Source: Coniferiporia sulphurascens
Taxonomy: Eukaryota; Basidiomycota; Agaricomycetes; Hymenochaetales; Hymenochaetaceae
Direction: 5' to 3'
NCBI GenBank assembly: GCA_002794785.1
Contig: NBBA01000011.1
Span: forward strand, 310,001 to 374,000
DNA length: 64,000 bases
Shown here: piece by piece, positions 22,845-34,968 of the stretch
Layout of the letters: every line of letters starts with the position of its first letter
How positions within the stretch are numbered: position 1 is the stretch's first letter
Notes under the pieces: model-generated
The model's database searches: none
Seen by the model: only the letters and a program-made list of their open reading frames with translations
What the model was told of the DNA's origin: nothing
Made by a program: the position numbers and the translations under genes

Positions 22845-23695
22845 TTTTGAGGGATGCTGACATGGCAGAAAAGTACCTTAGGTTGTGCATTGTTGTATCA
22901 TAGTGTGTCCTTAGCAGATTCACCATATCTTTTTGAGAGGTTTTCATTCTGTACATCTTCTGTATATGGGGACCAATTAGATCCAGAGAAGCTATATATA
23001 CCACCAAAAAGAATTACAAATCATCTCAAACAAAAAAGGTAGGATGGGATATGTAACATATGACATGGTTTGTGTTGGTTTTTCCTTTTAGTAATTTGCA
23101 TGGGTTTATTGCCAGTTTGTGCAGTCAGGTCAGCATTTGCATTAGTCAATGACATACAGTGTAGTATGACACCTTTACACACCTGTTTGGCTTTTCTTCC
23201 TCTAAATTGGAAATTTTACTTTTTTATCAGAAAAACTGTGTAACAAGAAGCAAGGCCAGCCTATCATTGTCTTGTGAAAGCCTTAGCATGTCACAAATAC
23301 AAGAAGAATTAGTAGGAGTATTATATGAAAATAAGGCATTTGTCATAAAAATCAGTCCTTTACACACCATGACCTCCCATAGCATACCGTAACAAGTGAC
23401 CCACACATAGACTCACACTTTGTCACACTCAGGTGTCTAATTTTTGACATTTTGATTTACTCTGACCCTTGTTGTGATTCAAATGTTTAGCACTAAAAGC
23501 TTAATTGAGGCCTGAGTGCTGCCATATATTATTATGTATACTTCATTGTATAATATGGCCTTGAATAAATAAAATCTGCAGATTACAAATGCATCATTCT
23601 GAGAAAACAGTACTTTTGGCCACACTTTCCCCCCCAGAGGATGAAGTATTGCACAAGATCACATTAAAATTTGTATGCATAATACTGTATCTTGT
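22845..23695 (+). other. Unassigned stretch, possible host-gene remnant
   Basis: This is the only ~850 bp that matches no other part of the window. A 62-codon frame at 22854-23042 (VYGDQLDPEKLYIPPKRI near its end) runs into AG|GTAGGATG, and 53 nt later TTTTCCTTTTAG follows: a plausible small fungal intron. A second frame at 23207-23392 starts near TTTTTTATCAG. AATAAATAAA at about 23567 could be a polyadenylation signal. None of this is strong; no family is recognised. It could equally be a decayed transposon. Confidence 0.3.
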
Positions 23696-24367
23696 TGTAA
23701 GCCCAGGGCTTACTACTCCAATGCCTACATGTTGGAGACCACCAGGTCCGGATGTCACCTGACGTGTGTTAGGGCAACACTATACACCAACACGGTGCAC
23801 AGGTTCTACCAGTGAAACGACTTAGAAGAGGGATACACAAGTTGACAAGGAGGGATCACACAGAGATAGTGGATATCCTAAGAGAACTCAACTGAGTTCC
23901 CCAGGTCTGCATTGGTTGCTACTTATACACATTTGACTACTTAAGGGCAGGTCAAATCTATAATAAACTACCAATCAGAAGCATGAAACAGTCATGACGC
24001 CTTTACTATGTAATACAGTTGAACCTCCCATAGCGGGTGGAGGTTGGTGGAACCCCAAAATATCCATTATAGGAGGTTATTCCACTATAAGAGTTCTGAG
24101 TTTATTATGTAATAATGAAAAGTGAATTTTTCGAAATTGTACTGGAGCAAAAACAGGTGGTTTGCACTTCACTTGAAACTTCATCCTGAGTAAATGAAGT
24201 TGCGTACAAGCCTGCTGAAATTCAAGCTCAGAGCGGTGCTGGCAGAGCCGGTTGAGTTCTGCAATTGCTCAGCAGGCTGCCCCGGCACTGGTATCTTTGA
24301 TTACAACTCCAAATTAGGATATGGGGAGCGGGAATATTTCTCCAGAAGGATGGGAAAGGTCTGAGCT

Positions 24368-24719
24368 TGGAAGCCAACCAGGAGTTGGCAACACTAAAGT
24401 TCAGCCTAGGACAGAAAGGACAAAGGTGTCTTTGTTGCTGTCAGATAGACTACATACATTCCATGCTATAACTACTCACCTTTGTTGCTGTCAGATAGAC
24501 TGAGGCAACAAAGGCACAGAAAGCAAACAGGAATAGTGAGGGAATTATGTAATTGTAGATCTGTACAGTCCGGAGGAAATACAATCATGTGACCATCAGT
24601 CCGGCATGTCAGGTGACAGCCCGGCGCATCATGTGACTGACAACCTGGCGCGTCAGGTGACGTCCGGACCCAGTGGTCTCCAACGTGTAGGCATCGGAGT
24701 AGTAAGCCCTGGGCTTACA
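24368..24719 (-). repeat. G2 3' LTR
   Basis: 352 bp, TGTAAGCCC...GGCTTCCA on minus. It contains a duplicated GTCTATCTGACAGCAACAAA motif and several GTCAC/CCGGAC repeats. A purine tract (AGAGGGGGGAGGGG, minus) lies at its inner edge. Confidence 0.95.
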
Positions 24720-26862
24720 CCCCTCCCCCCTCTAAAAAATTGTTCCCCCCTCAGGGGTGTGATGCAATAGGAAAAGGAAATAGGAAAGGAATTAAAGGGT
24801 GGAAATGAGGAGGAAAATTGAAAGAAAGGAAATTTAAGCGGTCCGCCCCTGGCGCTGCTCCCAAGCCTCTAAAACAAGTGGGGCAGATTCCCAGAGTTCT
24901 GTCCAGGATTTCCACTCCTGTCCTTGGTTCCCCCAGCCTTTCCATCGGACTAGGAACTGAGTCCCCCAGCCCCACTTGTGTTCATCCACAATTGAATCCA
25001 CCTCAAATACATTCCAGTCTTCATCCACTGGTCCTGGCCGAGCCAGTGCTCGTCCCAGAAATAAGGCATCATCATTAGGAATGAAGTGCCGGAGTTGGCT
25101 GGCATGGAACCCTGGGAAAGTCTGGTTTGAGTCCGGCAACTCCAGGGTGTACTCGGACTTCTCTGGGAACGCGGTGGAAATAGTATACAGACCATCATAG
25201 CGGGGCATAAACTTTGCAACTCAGTGCTGGCCCTTGGACTTGTATTCCTGCCTCCTGTTCTGGGTGGAAACCATGACTTGGTCCCCCACTTGGAAATGGT
25301 CATCCGGAGCCCGGTGTTGGTTGGCATGGTGTGCCTGTCGGGTCTTGGCAGCCAGAAGTGAGTCCTGCGCATCCAGGATGTCCTGGTGGAGCTGTTGGAT
25401 CAGTTCCATCGCCTGGACAGTCTCCTCCCCCTCCGGCAGGTCTCCGCTGGATGGTACGAGTGGTGGAATGAGTCGGGGGGAGTGTCCGGACCTCAGGTAG
25501 AAGGGGGTGTATCCGGTGGATGCATTCTTCGTGTTCATAATAACGAAGTGGACCTTTGGAAGTGCCTTCACCCAGTTCTGCTGATTCCGGTCAACATGGA
25601 ATCGGAGTATCTGGTTCACTGTCTTGTTAGTCCGCTCACTGGCCCTGTCGGTCTCCGGGTGAAAAGCGGTAGACATCTTCAGCTTAACTCCGGTGAGCTT
25701 ATGTAAGGCTTTCCAGAACCGGGACACAAAGAGCTTGTCCCAGTCCGAGATGATTTCCAGTGGGAGGCCATTTTTGCAGTACCATTCATTGAAGAAAATG
25801 ACTGCAAAGGCCTCTGCTGACATGTCCATGTGTATGGGAACTATCCGGATGTCTGCGGACCCCATCCTGTCCGTCATGGTGACAATCCCATTAAATCCCT
25901 CATCCTCTGGGAGTGGACCAATGAAGTCAATTGCCACACTGTCGAACCGCTTATCCGGCATGGGCAAAGGGTGGAGTGGCCCCACCGGCTTCGTGGTCGC
26001 ACTCTTGTGCCTCCGGCACTCCGGACAGCTGGGTACATAGGCTCCCTCGAGGTCTTGTCGCATTCCGGGCCAATAATACGCATCCCGAAGCGATTCATAG
26101 CTTTTTTCGGGTCCGAAATGTCCCAGGGAATCATGGGCGAGGTGATAAAGAGATTCCCGAATGTCCCCCTTCCATGGGATTACCAGTCGGGTACCTACAT
26201 AGAGTAGGTCTCCTTCGGAGCGAGCCCCCTCTATGCTACCCAGATTGCAGAGCAGCTTCTGGCACCACTCATCCTCCGCATAGCCCTCCCAGATTTTTCC
26301 CAGTAGCTCCGGGTCGCTAGCAATGGTCAGGATGGCCCCCACCGGCTCAGACTTGGGCAGGATGGGGCAATGTGCCAGTCCAATTGCCGCAACCTTGGTC
26401 GCAGCCCTAATTCTGTCAGGGTAACGTGACATAGCGTCGGCCATGGTATTATCCTCCCCTTTGACATAGTGGAGAGCGTAATTGTACTGGGAGAGAAACT
26501 CAGACCACCAGGCTTGTCTCCAGGACAGGTCTCGCTGTCCCTGGAAATACTGGAGAGTCTGGTGGTCTGTGTGCACTTTGAAATGGACTCCCAGGAGATA
26601 AACCCGCCATTTCTTGAGAGCCCGGACAATAGCCAGGAGCTCCTTCTCATGCACAGGATAATTCCGCTCTGCACTATTGAGTTGGCAGGACTCAAAGGCG
26701 ACTGGCCGGGCTGATTCCCAGGTCCGCCCGACGCTCAGTACAGCCCCAGTCCGAAGGTCACTAGCATCAGTCGTCACATAGATAGTCTCGTCGGACTCAT
26801 GGTCGACAGTAGTGAGGCAGTCTCGGCCTGTAACGAGTTCCTTAATCTTGTCAAATGCATGC

Positions 26863-27121
26863 TATTAAATAAATATAATGAACAATATAAAAATAGTATG
26901 TGGTCATATGAACAACCACCTTACTAAGTAAACGATAACGCAACAATAATGCCATATGATACAGGAGCTAGATAGTTATAGTAGTACTAGCCCACGGAAC
27001 ATGTATATAAGGGGAGCTGGTCTTGCCCTAAGAAATACATCGGTTTACACTGATAACCCACCTTTGCCTCAACTTCACCACTGTACCTCATCGTCTACCA
27101 CAACATGCGTAGATTTTAAGA
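26863..27121 (+). repeat. C2 5' LTR
   Basis: 259 bp from TATTAAATAAA to GATTTTAAGA; identical in length to the 3' LTR at 32043-32301. Confidence 0.96.
27004..27011 (+). promoter_or_regulatory. TATA box of copia LTR
   Basis: TATATAAG, kept in all copia LTRs in the window (for example 32184 in the 3' LTR and the complements in C1, C3 and both solo LTRs). Likely start of the element's transcription about 30 nt downstream. Confidence 0.55.
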
Positions 27122-27132
27122 GGTTATGAGCC
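27122..27132 (+). other. C2 tRNA primer-binding site
   Basis: GGTTATGAGCC directly follows the 5' LTR and is repeated at the same place in C1 and C3 (minus strand). It resembles the initiator-methionine tRNA primer sites of copia elements; exact tRNA not determined. Confidence 0.5.
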
Positions 27133-27190
27133 TTGACTCTACAACTAACGAAATGATTAACAAAATTATACATCCTCGAATAACAAAATT

Positions 27191-30100
27191 ATGTCTGACA
27201 GACAGAAACCAAACACTCGTGAGCAAACATGTTTGCAAAAATTATCAGGATTACGAATAATAGCTAATGAACTAAAAATAACATATACACAGTCATCTGC
27301 TATCGAAGAACTTGAAGAAAAAATTCAAAAAGCTAAAGATAGCAAAAGGTTAGTCGACCTTATAATACAATGTAACCTCAGACAAATACCTATTAACGGA
27401 ACGGAACAACAGATCCAAGATCGAATAAACAGGTATGACAATTCTACCAAAGATGAAAAATAAAAAATAAAAACTGACTATAAAATGGAATTAACGAACC
27501 ATGCTAAAGATTTAGGAATATCAGATCAAGGAAAATCATCCGAAATCAGATACTGAATAAGTACGTATTTGGGCATATCAAATCCAAATGAAAAAGAACA
27601 ATTTAAAATTGATAACCCTTATATTAAGCCAAAAGAAGAAGAAAGCAATAAAAAAGAAGATGACGATAAAAAAGAAGATAACGAAGAAGAAAACTCCGAA
27701 GAATCCAAAAATAACCCATCACGTGAGCCATCAGAACCATCTGATCCTGACGATTCAGACGCTAACGATACCGAGGAAGATGAACCGAGTATGGCAACTA
27801 AACTTGTGGAACTCCAGAAATTCTTCAACGGAATTGAGAAACTCGACGGGCACAGAAACTACAAACTCTGGAACTACAGAGTCCAAAGTGCAATCGAGAG
27901 TGCAGGTTACGGTAACTTGCTCATTAACTCCCCAGGAACTGGAGAGGCTGGTATATCAAGCACTTTATATAACGGCATTATGCGCACTATGCCTGACAAA
28001 ATATTGGCTTATTATCTTAATTTCTCTAAAGATATTCCAGCGCTACTCAAAGCGCTTGATGGACGATATAACGTCCAGACAACAATTACAAAGGGCTTTA
28101 ACGAGGCTGCCCTTTTTGATATCAGAGGTCATGTCAGCCATTTTGATGGAATGCTCGATAACCTCAGCAATAAATACGAGGAACTAATAGCCCAAGGGGT
28201 AAAAGTTTCAGAGTCGACATACATATCGGCTATTACGCGGGCAATGCCCGAACAATACCAATACGTACTCACGCAGAGTGAGTTATATATTAAAACGATT
28301 AACGAAACAAATCCAGACAAAGATGAAATTGAACTAACCCCTCAATTCTTACTAACGGCATTGAGAAATGCCTTCGAGGGGTGGCGTAAAAATCATCAGA
28401 GGACAGGAGTGGTGGCTAACCACCTGCCCAAGGACGAGCGGACTCACCCCTATTTTAGGGGCCATGGATGTGGTAACAGCCATGGAGTACAGCCACAAGG
28501 TCGCGGCTATAGAGGCCGTGGAGGGTATATGCGAGGATGAGGACAAGGGGGATATTCCCCTAACCAACAATCACATGTTATTAAGTGCTATAACTGTGAC
28601 AAGTTAGGGCATTTTAGTCGAGACTGCTGGGCGCCAAAAACGGAATGGACGAAGGCAGCTCAAAAGAAAAAAGAGGATGCGAACAACGACAAAGGAAAAG
28701 GGAAGGAAACGGGTGCATCAGCGGCACCGACATCGACTGGGGCAAGTGTGGCCCAGGCTAAACATACTGCAGCAGCAGCAGCAACAAACATTGCATCGAG
28801 CTCTTGAATCGAGTTAAGTGCCATAATAGGCCAAGGTGAAACCGCCTTTATAACCAAAATCGACAACAATTTCGAAATGGGAGAATTCCCAATTTACTCC
28901 TATAACGACTTCCTTGACAAAATAGGAAATTATGATAGCGCCATGGAAGACGTGGATGGCAACAATTTAGACGTAAGCATTAACGTTATAACAACAGAAA
29001 AATTTGCTAATAATGTTTATTCCTCAATGGACATAATTGATACTGGTGCAACAATACATTTAACACCATATTTAAACCGATTACGAAACACTTTCAAAAC
29101 CGATACAATAACAATAACGGCCGCAAATAAAACAATGTTTATGGCAAACATAGTAGGGGATCTTAAGCTTTACATCCCCAACGGACACTTGGTAAGTGTC
29201 ATAACATTATCAAACGTCTATTACAATCCCAAAATGAATATGACATTAGTCTCTCAAGGACTTCTATGTCTCGATGGTTACAAATTTATTTATAAAACAA
29301 ATGAATGTACAATAAAGTATCCTAATGGATCTTTATGTGGAAAAATCAAAAACACAAATGGATTGTATAGTATATTTAACAATGATGTACAAGTGGCTAC
29401 GAAAAATTTAACATTATTCGATCTTCATAAAAAACTCGGACACATAAGTTATGCTTACATAAAACGATTACTAAAAGAAGATCAAATTACAAATAACAAA
29501 ATTTCAAATTACGACGAAGTTCAGTGCACAATATGTCTTGAAGCAAATATAAAAAGAATGCAAATCCCAAAATTATGTATCTCAAAGTTAGCCGAAAAAT
29601 TCGGCGATCATATACATATGGACATATGGGGTCCAGCATCCACACATGCTATTGGAGGATATAAATATCTTCTAACACTTGTAGATGATGCTACAAGATG
29701 GATAAAAATGATTTTATTAAAAACAAAAGATGAGGGTTTAAATGCTTATACGACTTGGGCTACTATGCTCAATACACAATTTAACATAAAAATAAAAATA
29801 TTACAAAGCAATAACGACACAGTGTTTTTAAGTAAACAATTCACTGAATATTTAGAAAAACATGGAACAATATGAAAGCTGACTGTTCATGACACACCAC
29901 AACAAAACAGAGTAGCAGAACGATCACATCAAACAATTTTAAATAATACACAAGTAAATCTGCTACAAGCAAAATTACCTCCAAGTTTATGGGGAGAAGC
30001 TGTAAAATACAGCACTTACATTTACAATAGAACACCAAAGAGCGCTATTGATTTTAAAACACCATATTTTAAACGATATAACGAAAATTACAACATAGAC

Positions 30101-32035
30101 GATTTAAAAGAATTCGGCCAATATTGCATAATAAAACAAGAAGACGTAAATAAATTACAACCAAAAGGAATATATGCACAATGGTTAGGATTTGATGAAG
30201 AAAGTAAAGGTCATAGAACCTATCATAACAGAAAAATTACAGTCGAACGAAATTTACAATTTTTAGATTCTCCACCATCTAAAATTGAAGGGGAGAAAAT
30301 TACAGAAAAACATAACGAACAAATTCAAGAATTAACAAAAGAAAGACCAATACGAACAAATAAACCAACAAAATGATCACTAGGTCTTAACTTTGATGAA
30401 CAAAACACAGTCGCTTATCTTACAGAATTTAACCAATTCAATACGGAATTAATAGGCGATCCGAATTCATATCAACAAGCGATCAATAGAATTGACGCAA
30501 ATCAGTGGATCACGGCAATGAAAGAAGAAATAAAAATGTTAATTGAAAGATCTACATGGAAAATCATTGATCCACCAAAAGAAGCAAACATAATCGGAAC
30601 AAGATTCGTTTACAAAACAAAAAGATTAGCAAATGGAGAAATCAAACATTACAAAGCAAGACTAGTAGTTCAAGGATTTGCCCAAAAAGAAGGCATAGAC
30701 TACTACTCGAACGATACATTCGCTCCAGTGGCGCGATTAGCCACAGTAAGGACTATATTAAGTTGGAGTGCAACAAACAATTATGAAATTCACCAAATCA
30801 ATATAAAATCAGCTTACCTATACAGTGAATTAGAAAAAGACGAAAACATATACATAAAACCACCACCAGGAAATCTAATCAAAATAAAACCTGGGCAAGT
30901 TTTAAAATTGAATAAAGCCTTATACAGATTAAAGCAAGCAGGCAGATGATGGTATAAAAAATTGTCAGAAATATTAATTGGAATAGGACTAACACGAGCA
31001 GTCCAAGACAATGCAGTATTCTTAAGAAAAGTAAAAGGAAAAACAATTCTAATACTTTTCATACATGTTGACGACATAATGATATGTGGCTTAAATTTAT
31101 CAATAATAAAAGCCTTTAAAGATGAAATAGGAAAACACATAAAATTTACAGACGGAAACGATATACATTGGTTACTCAGCATTGAAATCGAAAGAAACCA
31201 AGAAGAAAGAATAATAAAACTAAGACAAAAACATTATATTGATAATATTATAGAAAAATATAAATTAAAAGACGCTGCAATGGTACGAACACCAATGACA
31301 CCTGGTCAAGTGTTAAAATCACTTGAAAATCCAACTAATGAAGAATTAAACTTCATGAACCAAATACCTTATATGAATATGGTTGGAGCATTACAATATG
31401 CAGCAGATTGCACGAGACCTGATATATCATTCGCCACAGGTCAATTTGCTAGGCATCTAAACAAACCTAGTATCGAACATTACAATGCAGTAAAACATTG
31501 TTTTAAATATTTAAAAGGAATGAACAATTATTGGTTAATACTCGGTGGAAAAGAACCAATCGAATTAATCGGATATACTGACACTGATGGCATGACACAA
31601 GAAGGCCATAAAGCAATATCAGGATATATATTCCAAATAGGAAACGCAACGACATCATGGTCAAGTAAAAAACAAGAATTAGTGTCACTATCAGTATGTG
31701 AAGCTGAACTACAAGCTTTAACTCATGGAGTAAAAGAAGCAATATGGCTAAGAAGACTGGTTGAAGAGGTACTGCAGACCTTGGATACACCTACAAAAAT
31801 ATTATGCGATAATCAAGCAGCCATAACAATAGTAAACTCAACAGAACAAAAATATATGCAACGAACAAAACATATTGATATTCGAAAAGATTTCTTACAA
31901 GATTATATTGAAAATGAAACCATATCAGTTTCATATATTCCAACTGGACAGCAAAAGGCTGATATTATGACGAAAGTGCTAACAATAGAATTAATCAAAC
32001 ATTTTACAAGTCTACTCCGCCTAGTAAAAGTTTGA
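27191..32035 (+). pseudogene. C2 Gag-Pol polyprotein (1,614 codons, 7 stops)
   Basis: All parts are in one frame from ATG 27191 to TGA 32033-32035, with no frameshift. Domains: Gag N-terminus; acidic stretch; CCHC CYNCDKLGHFSRDC (~28590); protease IDTGATIHL (~29040); integrase HHCC (LGHISYAYI ... CTICLEA) and core (HMDIWGPAS); RT (VVQGFAQKEGIDYY; FIHVDDIMICG ~31065); RNase H (GYTDTDGMTQE, CDNQAAITI, KHIDIRKD). Internal stops: TAA at 27461 and TGA at 27554, 28538, 28805, 29873, 30374 and 30947; C1 or C3 has CGA or CAA at those TGA sites. The second integrase Asp is Asn (QSNNDTVF) where C3 keeps Asp. Confidence 0.95.
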
Positions 32036-32042
32036 AGGGGAG

Positions 32043-32301
32043 TATTAAATAAATATAACGAACAATATAAAAATAGTACGTGGTCATATGAACAACCACC
32101 TTACTAAGTAAACGATAACGCAACAATAACACCATACGATACAGGAGCCAGATAGTTATAGTAGTACTAGCCCATGGAACATGTATATAAGGGGAGCTGG
32201 TCTTGCCCTAAGAAATACATCGGTTTACGCTGATAACCCACCTTTGCCTCAACTTCACCACTGTACCTCATCGTCTACCACAATGTGCGTAGATTTTAAG
32301 A
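32043..32301 (+). repeat. C2 3' LTR
   Basis: 259 bp, same ends as the 5' LTR; followed by the CATGC duplication and then by G2 pol sequence on the minus strand. Confidence 0.96.
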
Positions 32302-34820
32302 CATGCTGATGCTCCGGAGTCCATGCCGGAAAATTGCGATTGAACTCCTTGCATGTGAGTGGGGTGAGCACTGCTGTATACTCTGCTAGCTGAGGTAGGA
32401 ATGCTGCAATGTACCGGACCATTCCCAGAAAGGCCCGGACATCCCTGGTATGCGTCGGGGTAGGCCATTTGGTGACCCGAAGGGCTTTGCTTGGGTCCAC
32501 TTCAATTCCCCGCTCCGAAATGACATGTCCCAGAAACATCACTTTGGAGCAGAAGAGGTTGGTCTTCTTGGGTGAACAGTAAAGGTTTGCAGCCCACATA
32601 GCTTCCGGGACCATCGAAACTCGGACCCGGTGCTCTTCAATGGTGTCGGACCAGATGATTATGTCATCCAGGTAGACATGACACACCTTTCCGATGAGGT
32701 GCTCCAAAGCCCGGAACATGCACCGCTGGTGAGTAGCTGGCACATTGCAGGTCCCCATCGGCATTACAAGCCATTCATAAAGTCCGAAGGGGGTGGTCAT
32801 GGCAGTGTACTGGATGTCATCTGGGTGCATGCGGGTCTGGAAAAAGGAATTGGTCATGTCTATCTTCCCGAAGATCTTGGCCTGACCACAATCACTCAGG
32901 ATATCGTCAATCCGGGGCAGCGGAGTCCGGTCTCGGACTGTATTGGCATTAAGGGCCCGGAAATCCCCTACCAGACAGGGTAATGCCGTTGGGTCTGCCT
33001 TTGGAATGAGGAAAGCAGGTGACGCATATGGGCTGCTCAACCGACGAATTCATCCGGCGTCCTCATGCTGCTTCAGGAGGATTTGCCAAGCCTCCTGATA
33101 CTTCTTTGGACAGGAGTATGTGCAAGCATTCATGGTCAGGGTGGCATCCTTGAGCTTAATGCGATGGAACACATCCCAGGGGAGTTCCCGGAGGTGTGGG
33201 ATATCCGCCGGGAATCAATCCCAATACTTCTCCTTCATCTTAGCATCCTCTTGCACAAGAGATTCCTGATAAGCAAGCACCTGGATACATTGACGTATCT
33301 TCAGCATGGTGGTGGCTGGCTTGGGAACTGGTCGGGTGTGTGCTGGGGCTGACTTAGGTGTTGGGATATTGAAGGAGAGCTGGGGTCCACGCAAGGGAGC
33401 AAAATCCGGCAACTTGGGAGTACCCCCTCCCTCATGACGAAGGACTTGCTCTGCCGGAATTTTGGCTGCTCCAGCGGGATGGGGAAGGGAACTCAATAGA
33501 TTGTACCCACAGGTCTTATCTATCAGGGTACGATCCGCCGCGTCCAGGACAAGGTTGTTGCGGGAAAGGAATGGGATTCCAAGGATTAACTGAGTACACA
33601 ATCTAGGCGCCACCTTCGTGCATACAGTCTTAGAAACCCATTTCCGGTCCGACGACCACACCTTTAGCTTCACCCACTCCGTGAACACAATTTCTGCCCC
33701 TTCTGCTTCAATTGCCAAGGACATGGACTCTGGATGTGGGAGCTTTCTCTGGCGGAGTCCGAGCTGCTTGACGAGGTCCGGTCTAATCAGAACTGCGACA
33801 CAGCCATGATCAATTAGGGGTTGGACTGGCGTGGAGGGGGAAGTAGTGGAGCAGGCAACAATACAATGGGGAAGGAAATGGGGCTTGGAAAAGCACACAT
33901 ACTCGGTGTTGGAGGTGGTGGAGTCTTCATCCTCCTCCTCTAGTCCGGAGGCCCCCCGGGCAAGCGCAGCGATGGGCTCGGCCTTCGGGTGCTTGTCCCC
34001 AGTGGCCCTACTTCCACCTGGGGAATTTGAGGAGCCTGCCCGGGCAGCAGCAGCCAGGGCCAGAGTGAGTGGGGTGTAGTCCTTGGCATAAACAGGACCA
34101 TTCGGGCAAGCAGACCCTATGTGTCCGGCATAAAAGCGACGGCACTGGAAACATCCCTGGTGTTCCTGGAGCAAGGTCTGCTCTGCTTTGGTGAGCTTGG
34201 GGGCATAAGGACTGGGTTGTCCCCCAGGGTTCCCTGTCCTCTTCACTGGCTTGTGTCCGGACTGGGAACCTTCGGAACAGGAAGGGCATCCTTCGGCTGC
34301 CCTCCTTCGGGCACGGTCAGCCTGGACCGCTTCCTCTGAGGCCTTACAAATGCGAGACTCATCATAAGTCCGGCGCTCATCCAGGTTTTTGACGTGGAAC
34401 GTCCACTCACAGACCCAGGTGCAGTCAATGACTGGCTCAGGCTTGATGGAGGCAGTCGGAGGGGTATTTCCGGTGGCCTTGGCAGCTGCTACAGCTGCAT
34501 CATGCAGCCGAGTCTGCTCAGAGTGTGTGGGTGTGAGGACTGGCGGGTGGAAGCGGAGCTGGTGCTGGAGGTCCGGGTGCATGTTGGCCTCCAGGAACTC
34601 AAGGAGTCAGGCTGAGGAGAGCCGGGATGCGTCGGGCAGTATTGCATTCTGGGTGGCAACCTCCAGCTGCCAGTCCCAGAAGATGGAGGTCCCCTGCCGA
34701 GAGGACAGGAGCTTCTGGCACTCCGTTGCTTCCCAGTCCACCAGAAGGGCTTCGGCATAGAGCTCATCCATGAACTTCGGCATGGTCAGGGAATTGAGTC
34801 AGTGGTAGTCATTGACATAC

Positions 34821-34968
34821 TCTTAAAATCTACGCATGTTGTGGTAGACGATGAGGTGCAGTGGTAATAGTAGAGAGAGAACGGGGTTATCAGCGTAAAC
34901 TGATGTATTTCTAGGGTGAGACCAGCTCCCCTTATATACATGTTCTGTGAGCTAGTACTACTATAACC
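34821..34968 (-). repeat. C3 3' LTR, truncated
   Basis: The first ~148 bp (in plus coordinates) of the copia LTR ending GTACTACTATAAC, then an abrupt change to RT coding sequence. Confidence 0.9.

Larger units (their letters stand above)
26863..32301 (+). mobile_element. Ty1/copia element C2, full length
   Basis: 5,439 bp with two 259-bp LTRs, TSD CATGC (26858-26862 and 32302-32306), a primer site right after the 5' LTR and a TTTGAAGGGGAG purine tract before the 3' LTR. It was inserted into the G2 RT/RNase H boundary: joining the flanks restores PAWTPEHQH-AFDKIKEL. The LTRs differ at eight sites, seven of them of CpG type. Confidence 0.97.
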
